DNA from: Acidocella facilis ATCC 35904
GTDB lineage: Bacteria > Pseudomonadota > Alphaproteobacteria > Acetobacterales > Acetobacteraceae
NCBI RefSeq assembly: GCF_000687875.1
Contig: NZ_JHYG01000004.1
Coordinates: forward strand, 237,249-301,248
Direction of reading: 5' to 3'
DNA length: 64,000 nt
Both the position numbers and the translations under genes were made by a program. Every line of letters begins with the position of its first letter. Positions within the stretch are counted from its first letter, which is position 1. Under the pieces are notes generated by a model. The model saw only the letters and a program-made list of their open reading frames with translations. It had not been told where the DNA came from and did not search any database. Positions 7,882 through 17,817 of the stretch are shown here, in pieces.

Positions 7882-8934
7882 TTGGCCCAGACTCCTTTGG
7901 ACGCTTTGCATCGCCGGCGCGGCGCGCGCATGGTGGAATTCGCCGGCTATGATATGCCGTTGCAATATCAGGGTATCATCGCCGAACATATGGCCTGCCG
8001 CACCGGCGCGGCCTTGTTCGATGTTTCGCATATGGGGCAGGCGGAGATTGCCGACGTGGCCGGGCTGGCCCGCTTCGTGCCAGGTGATGTCGCCGGGCTG
8101 AAGCCGGGGCGGCAGCGTTACACGCTGCTGCTGAATGAGGCGGGTGGCATTCTCGATGATCTGATGATGGCCAATCTCGGCGCGCATATCCAGCTGGTGC
8201 TGAATGCCGGGCGCAAGGCGGCGGATGTGGCGCATCTGCGTGGCAATGGACTCGATGTCCATACCAGGTTCGACCGCGCGCTGCTCGCCCTGCAGGGCCC
8301 GAAAGCCAAGGATGTGCTGCCCGAGGCGGCCGGGCTGAAATTCATGGATGTGGCGGCGCTGGTGGTCGAGGGGATCGACTGCATCGTCACCCGCTCCGGC
8401 TATACCGGCGAGGACGGATTCGAGATTGGCTGTGCCGGCGAGAACGGCGAGGCGCTGGCGGAAAAGCTGCTGGCGCGCGGCGCGGTGCTGGCGGGGCTCG
8501 GGGCGCGGGATTCGCTGCGGCTGGAAGCCGGGCTGCCGCTCTATGGCAATGATATCGATGAGACGACCGACCCGGTTTCCGCCGGGCTCGGCTTCGCGCT
8601 CTCGAAGAAGCGGCTGGAGCATGCGGATTTCCTGGGTGCCGCCGCGCTGGCGGCGGTGCAGGCCAAGGGGCCGGCGCGGCGTCTGGTCGGCATAAGGCTG
8701 GAGGGCCGCGCGCCCGCCCGTGCCGGGGCCGAGATCCGGGGCAAGGACGGGCAGAGCCTCGGCCATGTCACCTCCGGGGTGTTTTCCCCCACACTGAATG
8801 CCCCGATCGCGCTCGGCTATGTCCGCGCCGATGCGGCTGAAACCGGCACCGCGCTCGATCTGATCGTGCGTGACAAGCCGCTTCCCGGGCAGGTCACGGA
8901 CCTGCCCTTCGTTCCTCATAACTATGTCCGCTGA
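7882..8934 (+). CDS. gcvT: glycine cleavage system T protein (aminomethyltransferase)
   Basis: Takes the aminomethyl group from lipoyl-GcvH and makes 5,10-methylene-THF and ammonia. N-terminal ARMVEFAGYDMPLQY, mid-region GYTGEDGFEI and the C-terminal PFVPHNYVR are family signatures; 350 residues is full length. The start is a TTG: there is no ATG before Met17, which lies inside the conserved N-terminus, and a GGGGGA site sits 8 bases before the TTG. First gene of gcvT-gcvH-gcvP, under the glycine riboswitch. Confidence 0.95.
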   Translation: MAQTPLDALHRRRGARMVEFAGYDMPLQYQGIIAEHMACRTGAALFDVSHMGQAEIADVAGLARFVPGDVAGLKPGRQRYTLLLNEAGGILDDLMMANLGAHIQLVLNAGRKAADVAHLRGNGLDVHTRFDRALLALQGPKAKDVLPEAAGLKFMDVAALVVEGIDCIVTRSGYTGEDGFEIGCAGENGEALAEKLLARGAVLAGLGARDSLRLEAGLPLYGNDIDETTDPVSAGLGFALSKKRLEHADFLGAAALAAVQAKGPARRLVGIRLEGRAPARAGAEIRGKDGQSLGHVTSGVFSPTLNAPIALGYVRADAAETGTALDLIVRDKPLPGQVTDLPFVPHNYVR

Positions 8935-8946
8935 AAGGTAAGGCTC

Positions 8947-9323
8947 ATGTCGCAGATTTTCTATTCCAAGGATCATGAGTGGGTCGCCGTCGGGGCGGAT
9001 GGGCTGGCCACGATCGGCATCACCGACCACGCCCAGGCGGCGCTGGGCGATATCGTGTTCGTCGAGCTGCCGGAGCCGGGGCGCTCGGTCGGCAAGGGCG
9101 AGGCCTGCGCGGTGGTGGAGAGCGTGAAGGCGGCCTCCGACGTGTATGCGCCGCTCTCCGGCACGGTGGCGGAGGTTAATCAGAGCATCGTCGATGAGCC
9201 GGCGAAGGTGAACAGCGCCGCCGAGGGCGAGGGCTGGTTCTTCAAGCTGCGCCTGCAGGATCCGGCGGCGCTGACCGAGCTGATGGACCGCGCCGGCTAT
9301 GACGAATTTCTGGGGACGCTTTC

Positions 9324-9327
<4 letters not shown>
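8947..9327 (+). CDS. gcvH: glycine cleavage system H protein (lipoyl carrier)
   Basis: A 126-residue carrier that shuttles the methylamine group between the P, T and L proteins. The lipoylated residue is Lys61 in [12 protein letters not shown]; the N-terminus SKDHEWV and the C-terminal GEGWFFKL are typical. It follows gcvT by 12 bases with an AAGGTAAGG ribosome site, and its TGA overlaps the GTG start of gcvP. Confidence 0.97.
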
Positions 9328-12194
<2,867 letters not shown>

Positions 12195-12233
12195 CGGAAA
12201 CTTCTTTGTTTCCTGCTTGCGTCTTTCACGAAA

Positions 12234-12265
12234 ACCCCCTGCTCCGCCAACGCGGGGCAGGGGGT
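12234..12265 (+). terminator. intrinsic terminator of the gcvTHP operon
   Basis: Stem ACCCCCTGC/GCAGGGGGT with an inner CCG/CGG pair and the loop CCAACG, followed by a T-run at 12269-12274. Confidence 0.85.
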
Positions 12266-12400
12266 GAATTTTTTGGGGGCTGGGGGCAAAATATCACTTG
12301 CATCCAGGGGGGGATGGCCTCATAAGCCGCCCCCACTGGCCCAGGGGGGCATGACGCGGTGTCATGTTCTACAGGCTGTCTACTAGTTAGGGGGTTCGCA

Positions 12401-12856
12401 ATGAACGCACTTGCCCAACTGGGGATGGTCTCGGAGTCTCCGAGCGAAAACCAGATGATTTCCACGGTCTCCGACGAGGCACAGAAGGACTATTACGTCG
12501 AAAAAGACGGCGTGAAGTACGCCGGCATGCACCTGATCATCGATCTGTGGGGCGCTTCCAACCTGGATAGCCCGCAGCTGATCGACCAGACGCTGTGCGA
12601 CGGCGCGCGCGCCGCCGGCGCCACCATCCTGCACCACCATTTCCACCATTTCGAGCCGAATGGCGGCGTCTCCGGCGTCGTCGTGCTGGCCGAAAGCCAC
12701 ATCTCCATCCATAGCTGGCCGGAACGTAACTTCGCCGCTCTGGACGTGTTCATGTGCGGCTGCTGCGACCCCTACAAGCTGATCCCCTTCCTCAAGGAAG
12801 CCTTCACGCCGTCGCACATCCAGATCAACGAGCAAAAGCGCGGCTTGATCGCGTAA
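12401..12856 (+). CDS. speD: S-adenosylmethionine decarboxylase proenzyme
   Basis: Makes decarboxylated AdoMet, the aminopropyl donor for spermidine synthesis. The bacterial class-1 proenzyme self-cleaves at Glu-Ser in LAESHISIHSWPE; Ser99 becomes the pyruvoyl group. A second active-site region, DVFMCGCCDP, is also present. The ATG at 12401 has a GGGGG ribosome site 7 bases before it; the upstream in-frame start at 12359 lacks one. At 151 residues it carries an N-terminal extension of some 25 residues over the shortest relatives. speE lies downstream beyond a large inverted repeat. Confidence 0.93.
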   Translation: MNALAQLGMVSESPSENQMISTVSDEAQKDYYVEKDGVKYAGMHLIIDLWGASNLDSPQLIDQTLCDGARAAGATILHHHFHHFEPNGGVSGVVVLAESHISIHSWPERNFAALDVFMCGCCDPYKLIPFLKEAFTPSHIQINEQKRGLIA

Positions 12857-12860
12857 GGAT

Positions 12861-13081
12861 CCCAGGGGGCTTTGCCCCCTGGACCCCCGTTGGGGCCTGA
12901 GGCCCCAAACCCCCATTAGTTAAGCGTACCGGGAGGGAGGGGGCACTCGCCCTCCCAGTGCTATGCTTGAAATCCTGGTCCTTTGCGGGCGAGTGACCCC
13001 TCCCTCCCGGTACGCTCAGTAGCGGGGGTCTGGGGCCTCAGGCCCCAGCAGAGGGTCAAGGGGGGCGGCGCCCCCCTTGGG
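12861..13081. repeat. ~220-bp imperfect inverted repeat between speD and speE
   Basis: Left arm 12861-12951 and right arm 12988-13081 are imperfect reverse complements with a 36-base centre. The best-matched block is AGCGTACCGGGAGGGAGGGG plus CACTCGCC against GGCGAGTG and CCCTCCCTCCCGGTACGCT. Each arm also has its own small palindromes: GGGGCCTGAGGCCCC (12895 region) and GGGGCCTCAGGCCCC (13032 region), plus GGGGGCTTTGCCCCC or GGGGGGCGGCGCCCCCC at the outer ends. Mobile-element or strong RNA-hairpin character; no coding capacity. Confidence 0.85.
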
Positions 13082-13107
13082 TACTGACACGAACAAGGAG
13101 CGCTTTG

Positions 13108-13974
13108 ATGGCCGAGACCTGGTTGAATGAGACGTTGTATCCGGATTGGGGGCAGCGCTTTAAGACTGTGCGTGAGTTGGCACGGGTGAAGAGTGAGTTT
13201 CAGGATATCGGGGTTTTCGAGACCACGAGTCATGGCCGGGTTTTGACGCTGGATGGCGTGATTCAGATCACTGAGCGCGATGAGTTCGTGTATCAGGAGA
13301 TGCTGACGCATGTGCCGTTGCTGGCGCATGGGAATGCCAAGGACGTGCTGATTATCGGCGCGGGTGATGGCGGTGTGCTGAAGCATGTGCTGATGCACAA
13401 GGGCGTTGAGCGCGCGGTGATGGCGGAGATTGATGGGGAGGTGATTCGCCTTTCCAAGGAGTTCCTGCCGGGCATTGGCGGCGATGCGTGGACCAACCCG
13501 CGCGGGCAGGTGATTGTCGGCGACGGCATTGATTATGTGAAGAAGGCGCCGACGGGCTCTTTCGATGTGATCATTGTGGACTCGACCGATCCGATCGGCG
13601 TGGGTGAAGTTCTGTTCACTGACGAATTCTATGAGAACGCGGCGCGGATTTTGCGCGATGACGGGCTGATTGTGAATCAGTGCGGCGTGCCTTTCATGCA
13701 GGCGGATGAGCTGTATGAGACCTCGGTGCGGCGCAAGAAATTCTTCCCGTTTGTCTCGGCTTATGTGGCGGCGGTGCCGACCTATGTTGGCGGCTATATG
13801 ACGCTGGGCTGGGCGGGCAAGAATCCGGCGCAGACCGAGGTGAGCGTGGACGAGATTGCCAAGCGCGCCGAGGCGGCCGGGGATATTGCCGGCAAGAGCG
13901 AATATTGGAGCCCGCAAGTGCATGTGGCGAGCTTCTGGCTGCCGCCCTACATCGCCAAGCACCTGCCAAAGTAA
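13108..13974 (+). CDS. speE: spermidine synthase (polyamine aminopropyltransferase)
   Basis: Transfers the aminopropyl group from decarboxylated AdoMet to putrescine. Rossmann-like methyltransferase fold with VLIIGAGDGG (about residues 80-89), the acidic EID loop, and DSTDPIG containing the catalytic Asp; the N-terminal WLNETLYPDWG is typical. 288 residues is full length. ATG 13108 follows AAGGAG by 7 bases. Pairs functionally with speD upstream. Codons here use T in third positions more often than the neighbours, by eye. Confidence 0.96.
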   Translation: MAETWLNETLYPDWGQRFKTVRELARVKSEFQDIGVFETTSHGRVLTLDGVIQITERDEFVYQEMLTHVPLLAHGNAKDVLIIGAGDGGVLKHVLMHKGVERAVMAEIDGEVIRLSKEFLPGIGGDAWTNPRGQVIVGDGIDYVKKAPTGSFDVIIVDSTDPIGVGEVLFTDEFYENAARILRDDGLIVNQCGVPFMQADELYETSVRRKKFFPFVSAYVAAVPTYVGGYMTLGWAGKNPAQTEVSVDEIAKRAEAAGDIAGKSEYWSPQVHVASFWLPPYIAKHLPK

Positions 13975-14026
13975 ACCCATCCCGATGGCGGCGCGGCGAT
14001 GTCGCGACGCAATTGGGATAAGTGAT

Positions 14027-14103
14027 AAAAGTTTTTGGGTGCAGCCTTTTTTCAAAAAGGCTGCAAAATGTTCGGGGTTTTGGCACGTGCTTGCCAAAAC
14101 CCC
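14027..14103 (+). repeat. AAAAGTTTTTGG-type hairpin element, copy C
   Basis: AAAAGTTTTTGGG then the hairpin TGCAGCCTTTTTT/AAAAAGGCTGCA, then AAAATGTTCGGGG and a second hairpin GGGGTTTTGGC/GCCAAAACCCC. It is the most complete single unit in the window and sits between convergent speE and the AlkA-like gene. A CCCGATGGCGGCGCGGCG module precedes it at 13980. Confidence 0.8.
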
Positions 14104-14113
14104 GCTCTGTTTT

Positions 14114-14749
14114 TCAGGCCTTGGACAGAATCGTCCCCGGCTTCTTCAGCTCATCCGCCGCGCGCCAGAGATAGCGCGCCGCCAGCGTGCGGTGCGGTGC
14201 GTAGGCCTTGCCGATTTCGATGAAGGCTTTCGGTTTCGGCTGTGCCTCCAGCCCGTGCAGGATGCGGTAGCCTTCGCGCACGCCGAAATCATCGACGGGA
14301 AAAATGTCAGGCCGCTCCAGGGTGAAAATGAGAATCATCTCCACCGTCCAGCGGCCGACGCCGCGAATGGTGATGAGGCGCGCGATCAGCTCTTCATCGG
14401 TGAGGGTTTTCGCGGCGCGGCGGGAGGGGATGGTGCCGTCGGCGGCCTTGGCGGCGACATCGCGCAGGGCGGCGACCTTGGAGCCAGAGAATCCGCAGGC
14501 GCGCAGCGTGGAGTCAGGAAGGGCGAGCAGCGTTGCGGAATCGGGGAGGGTTTCGCCGCAGGCGGAACGGAGCCGACCGAGAATGGATTGTGCCGCCTTG
14601 GCGTGGAGCTGCTGATGCGCGATGGCGGAGAAGAGCGCGTGATAGAGCTCTTTATGTTCGGGCTTGACCCGTGGCAGCTTGCCGAGCCGCTTTATAAGAT
14701 CGCCCAGGCGGGGGTCGGCTTTTGAAAGATGCGGCAATGGATCATCCAT
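14114..14749 (-). CDS. DNA-3-methyladenine glycosylase II (AlkA-like)
   Basis: Base-excision repair enzyme of the HhH-GPD superfamily, 211 residues. The helix-hairpin-helix LITIRGVGRWTVEMILIF (about residues 126-143) is followed by FPVDDFGVREGY with the catalytic Asp. FSAIAHQQLHAKAA at the start is the usual second signature. There is no iron-sulfur cluster, and no N-terminal Ada-type domain as in E. coli AlkA, so this is the short bacterial form. Confidence 0.9.
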   Translation of the reverse strand: MDDPLPHLSKADPRLGDLIKRLGKLPRVKPEHKELYHALFSAIAHQQLHAKAAQSILGRLRSACGETLPDSATLLALPDSTLRACGFSGSKVAALRDVAAKAADGTIPSRRAAKTLTDEELIARLITIRGVGRWTVEMILIFTLERPDIFPVDDFGVREGYRILHGLEAQPKPKAFIEIGKAYAPHRTLAARYLWRAADELKKPGTILSKA

Positions 14750-14788
14750 GCCGCATCCTTGCAGGCCCCGCCTAGACGGGCAAGTCGA

Positions 14789-15034
14789 TTAGGACTTGGT
14801 GGTGGTGGAGGCCTTCTTGGCCTTCATCTTCTTCTTGGAGACCACTTTCTTGTGGGTGGACTTCTTCGCCTTGTGGGCGGAAGCGGCCGGGGCGGACATG
14901 GTCGCGGCCGGGGCGGACGCAGCCGGGGCGGAGGTCGCCGGCGCGGTCTGCGCGAAGGCGGTGCCGGACACGGCCAGGGTCAGGGCGGAGGCGAACGCCA
15001 GGGTGCGAGAGAACTTGGAAGACAGAGAAGCCAT
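14789..15034 (-). CDS. secreted Ala/Pro-rich protein with Lys-rich tail, 81 aa
   Basis: Signal peptide at residues 1-28 (RTLAFASALTLAVSGTAFAQ, cleavage after AFA), then a low-complexity Ala/Pro/Ser stretch (TAPATSAPAASAPAAT) and a strongly basic tail (KAKKSTHKKVVSKKKMKAKK) that resembles histone H1-like sequences. Function unknown; a periplasmic polycation is what the sequence shows. The ATG at 15034 is chosen because the signal peptide starts there; an in-frame ATG at 15076 would add 14 non-hydrophobic residues. Confidence 0.7.
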   Translation of the reverse strand: MASLSSKFSRTLAFASALTLAVSGTAFAQTAPATSAPAASAPAATMSAPAASAHKAKKSTHKKVVSKKKMKAKKASTTTKS

Positions 15035-15238
15035 GTTTGTAAATCCCTGAGGGGTTATGGTTACAGCCGCGTGCATAATCCAGTGCAGAATAAAAACAAG
15101 AGGGACATGTCACGAAATTCAGCGCCGCGTTGCATTGTCTTACACAACTATGTGAAGGCCGCCGCAATCGCGACGCAAATTCGTCACAGCCTTCGTCCAA
15201 GTTGAAAACACGTCTGAATATATGGCGAGGATTTAACA

Positions 15239-15448
15239 ATGGCAGAGTTCAATGGTCGGTCGTTCGCGGCCGTGGTGCGGCGTACGGCGCTGGTGATGCT
15301 GGCGGGGGCGGCGCTTGCCGGCTGCGTCTATTATCCGTCCGACGGGTATTACAGTTCCGGGTATTACGCCGCGCCGCCGGTGGCCGTGGCGCCGGCGCCG
15401 GTTGTCGTCGGCGGCTGGTGGGGCGGGGACGACGATGACTGGCGCTGA
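15239..15448 (+). CDS. small Tyr-rich lipoprotein, 69 aa
   Basis: Signal sequence with lipobox LAGC (Cys28 is the predicted lipidated residue), then VYYPSDGYYSSGYYAAPP and a Pro/Val/Ala segment ending GGWWGGDDDDWR. The YYSSGYY motif recurs in the Gly-rich lipoprotein at 23781. Ribosome site GAGG about 10 bases before the ATG. No known function; likely an outer-membrane-attached small protein. Confidence 0.7.
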   Translation: MAEFNGRSFAAVVRRTALVMLAGAALAGCVYYPSDGYYSSGYYAAPPVAVAPAPVVVGGWWGGDDDDWR

Positions 15449-15476
15449 GGGCTTTTGAAATCGACCCGGCCTGAGC

Positions 15477-16121
15477 CTACTGGCTGGCCCAGACGATCCG
15501 GTGCATCCATAAAACCGCGCGCGCGGAAAAACGCAGGTCCGGGTAATCCGGATTGAGCGAGCCCAGCTCGATCTGCCCCGCGGTGCGGCGCAGAAGCAGC
15601 TTCGCCATCACCGCCTCATCCTGGGTGCGGACCACCACGCGGTCGCCCTGGCGCACGGGAGCGGCCGGGGAGACGATGATGGTATCGCCCGGCCGGTAGA
15701 CCGGCAGCATCGACTCGCCGCTGATGCTGAGCGCGTAGGCGTGCACATCGGCGACGGTGGGGAGTTCCACCTCATCCCAGCCGGCCCCGGCGGGATAGCC
15801 GCCATCATCGAAAAACCCTTCCGCGCCCGCTTGCGCCATGCCGATCAGCGGCAGGCGCGAGCGGCCTTTGGCGCGTGCCTCCGGGATGGCGCGCGCGCCG
15901 TTCACCAGAGCGGAGAAATGCTCCAGCTTGGCGCCGGTGGCGTCCAGGATCTTGGCGATACTCTCGGTGGAGGGCCAGCGCAGCTTGCCGTCCGCGGTGC
16001 GGCGCTTGGAGGGGTTGAAGCTGGTTGCGTCGAGCCCGGCCTGGCGCGCCAGGGCGGAGGGGGAGAGCCCGCGCTCCGCCGCCAAAGTGTCGATCGCCCG
16101 CCAGATGTCATCATGCCGCAT
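15477..16121 (-). CDS. S24-family LexA-like repressor
   Basis: 214 residues: N-terminal helix-turn-helix (about 1-60, with SPSALARQAGLDATSF as the recognition unit) and a C-terminal S24 autoprotease domain. Catalytic Ser lies in SGESMLPVYRPGD and Lys in AVMAKLLLRR. A possible Ala-Gly self-cleavage site lies in GMAQAGAEG. The domain order matches phage-type CI/LexA repressors rather than true LexA, which has a wHTH. Divergent from the 77-aa gene at 16313, whose promoter holds an SOS box, so control of one by the other is plausible. Confidence 0.88.
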   Translation of the reverse strand: MRHDDIWRAIDTLAAERGLSPSALARQAGLDATSFNPSKRRTADGKLRWPSTESIAKILDATGAKLEHFSALVNGARAIPEARAKGRSRLPLIGMAQAGAEGFFDDGGYPAGAGWDEVELPTVADVHAYALSISGESMLPVYRPGDTIIVSPAAPVRQGDRVVVRTQDEAVMAKLLLRRTAGQIELGSLNPDYPDLRFSARAVLWMHRIVWASQ

Positions 16122-16237
16122 GGGAGCCTGGTCAATCTTTTAAGATCAGAGATTTACGCGCGTTCGTAACGAGCGGAAAGAGAAAATAGGAATTTTGTCG
16201 GAATTTTCACGAAAAAAATGTGACGAAAACCTATTTT

Positions 16238-16270
16238 GTTCTTGTTATGTTCTGTGTGTAGGAATATAAA
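16238..16270 (+). promoter_or_regulatory. promoter with GTTC-N7-GTTC SOS box
   Basis: GTTC at 16238 and 16249 are separated by exactly seven bases, the alphaproteobacterial LexA operator pattern. It covers a -35-like TTGTTA (16242-16247), followed after 17 bases by TATAAA (16265-16270). The promoter reads toward the gene at 16313. The surrounding 190 bases are AT-rich and also contain TTCGTAAC twice (16160 and 16273 regions), possible sites for the S24 repressor. Confidence 0.7.
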
Positions 16271-16312
16271 CCTTTCGTAACTCAACCTCAGGTAAGGCGA
16301 AAGGAAAATCCA

Positions 16313-16546
16313 ATGTCATTCACGCTGCGCAACCTCTCGGTGCTGGCTTATGCGAACGGCTTCACGCTCTGGCACTACAAGGCCGGGAACGACAATCTGG
16401 CGGAGGCTGGCAAGCCCGGGTTTTTTGCCGATGCGGCGGATCTGATGGCGGAGGGCGACATGGTGATGCTCTCCGGGGCGGAAGGCGGGCGGATTGCCAG
16501 TATCGCCGGGGCGGGCAAGCGGATCGCCTTGCGGCCCATGATTTAG
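16313..16546 (+). CDS. conserved small protein, 77 aa, probably SOS-controlled
   Basis: Sequence MSFTLRNLSVLAYANGFTLW then HYKAGNDNLAEAGKPGFFADAADLMAEGDMVML. I recall similar short proteins in other alphaproteobacteria but no function. No membrane segment or signal peptide. ATG has an AAGGA site 7 bases before it. It is driven by the promoter with the SOS box and is divergent from the S24 repressor. Its TAG overlaps the stop of the convergent gene 16543-17019. Confidence 0.75.
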   Translation: MSFTLRNLSVLAYANGFTLWHYKAGNDNLAEAGKPGFFADAADLMAEGDMVMLSGAEGGRIASIAGAGKRIALRPMI

Positions 16547-17019
16547 GCGGGTGGCGGCGGGTCCAGCGCCAGCGGCGGCTGGGTGAGGCGGGCGGGCGCG
16601 TTGCCGGGGCCGCAGAGCGTGCCGGTGAAGGCCTGGCGCAAGCTTCCGCCCGACCAGGAGAGGCGCAGCTGTGCCGGCTTCAGACAGCGATTATGCGAAT
16701 AGACCGGCGAGGAGACCCAGCGCAGCCCGGCTGTCGCCTCCGCCCCGGCGGCCAAGCGGACTGGCGCGGCGCTGCCCTGGCGGGTGGGCTGGAGCGGCAG
16801 CGCCTCGCCCTTGGCGGTTTCCAGGGCAAGGGTCGGGAAGGCTGGCAGCTGGCAGGGGGCGGGGCCGAGATTGCGGAGCACCAGCAAGGTGCCGGAATGG
16901 GACATGCCGTCGAAATTGCCGTTTTCGGCGTCGAAACCGAGCGAGAGCTGGTTCGGCTTGCAGACCGGCAAAGCAGAGGCGGGGGCGGCGATACAAACAA
17001 GAACCAAGGCAAAGCGCAT
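16543..17019 (-). CDS. secreted DUF4232-like protein, 158 aa
   Basis: Signal peptide MRFALVLVCIAAPASA followed by a beta-rich domain with the pattern of DUF4232: GTLLVLRNLGPAPCQL, then PAFPTLAL, and a late Cys pair (RCLKPAQL and GTLCGPGN) that may form a disulfide. The family is exported and of unknown function. The ATG at 17019 is chosen because the signal peptide starts there; a longer frame upstream runs into ureD antisense sequence and is not coding. Confidence 0.75.
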   Translation of the reverse strand: MRFALVLVCIAAPASALPVCKPNQLSLGFDAENGNFDGMSHSGTLLVLRNLGPAPCQLPAFPTLALETAKGEALPLQPTRQGSAAPVRLAAGAEATAGLRWVSSPVYSHNRCLKPAQLRLSWSGGSLRQAFTGTLCGPGNAPARLTQPPLALDPPPPA

Positions 17020-17067
17020 AGTCCGTATGTAGCCGCGCCGTGCTGGCTCCAAGCTGTAAAATTGATG

Positions 17068-17106
17068 AAAGTTTTTGGGAGGTGGGGCTTTTTTCAAAAA
17101 GCCCTC
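17068..17106 (+). repeat. AAAAGTTTTTGG-type hairpin element, copy D, overlapping ureD
   Basis: AAAGTTTTTGGGAGGTG then GGGCTTTTTT/AAAAAGCCC. The 3' arm of the hairpin encodes the last residues (Arg-Ala-Phe) and the TGA stop of ureD on the other strand. Confidence 0.7.
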
Positions 17107-17816
17107 AACTCCGCCGTCACTTGCCCGACCAGCACCTCCAGCGCGGCGCAAAGCGGCCCGGCCGGCGCGCCGGCCAGCGCGATGACGTGGCCGGCCCCAT
17201 GCGCCAGTGTGCTGCGGCCGGCACCTGGCGGCAGCTTCAGGCCAGAGAGATCGATCCCGAAGCCCCAGAGCTTGGCGCAGGCCAGCGGGCTGGCGCGCGG
17301 GGCCATATGCTCGGCGGCGAGCAGGCGGCCCTCGGCGCTGCGGGCGCGCAGGCTGGTGGTGAGCTGCCAGTCCGCCGCGCCGCCTTGCGGGTTGTGGGTG
17401 AGGAAGCCGTCCGCCAGCAGCAGCTTGGCACCTTGGGCGAGGGTGATGTCCCATGCCTGAATCAGCGCCGCGCCGGGGAGCATGATCAGCGGCCGGGTTT
17501 CATAGATCAGGCTGGCATCGGCGCCGATCTCCAGCCGGATGCTTTGGCGGGCGGGGGCGGCATCGCCCTGGCGGCGCACGGCGGTGGCGGCGGGCTGCAG
17601 CAGATGCGCGCGCGCACCGGGGGCGAGGGTGATGTGCTGCGCCAGCGTTTCGCCGCCATGGATGCCACCGGAGATGGATTGCAGCGTGAGCCGCGCCAGC
17701 GCCCCGGTGCGGGCATGGGGCGCGGTGATCGCGTACGGGTAGGTGGCGAGGCGCTGGGTCAGGCGGGTGCGGCCATCCGCGCCGGGGGCGAAGCGCAGGC
17801 GGAGTTGGGGGCTCAC
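17094..17816 (-). CDS. ureD: urease accessory protein UreD
   Basis: Scaffold that binds apo-urease with UreF (and UreG) for nickel insertion; 240 residues. Recognised from SGGIHGGETLAQHITLAPGA, then TRPLIMLPGAALIQAWDITL and LADGFLTHNPQGG, a pattern typical of UreD. The GTG at 17816 lies 1 base after the ureC stop and fits the homologous N-terminus (SPQLRLRFAPG); the ATG at 17885 would add 23 unrelated residues inside ureC. Last gene of the cluster; its final codons lie in a repeat element, which suggests that the natural C-terminus was altered. Confidence 0.88.
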   Translation of the reverse strand: MSPQLRLRFAPGADGRTRLTQRLATYPYAITAPHARTGALARLTLQSISGGIHGGETLAQHITLAPGARAHLLQPAATAVRRQGDAAPARQSIRLEIGADASLIYETRPLIMLPGAALIQAWDITLAQGAKLLLADGFLTHNPQGGAADWQLTTSLRARSAEGRLLAAEHMAPRASPLACAKLWGFGIDLSGLKLPPGAGRSTLAHGAGHVIALAGAPAGPLCAALEVLVGQVTAELRAF

Positions 17817-17817
17817 C

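Noticed and set aside
12195..12400. Riboswitch upstream of speD
   Set aside because: Only the gcv terminator and G-runs are visible; no known AdoMet or polyamine aptamer pattern could be recognised.
17020..17454. N-terminal extension of the DUF4232-like frame into ureD
   Set aside because: It reads an alternative frame of ureD and a repeat element; the signal peptide starts at 17019.
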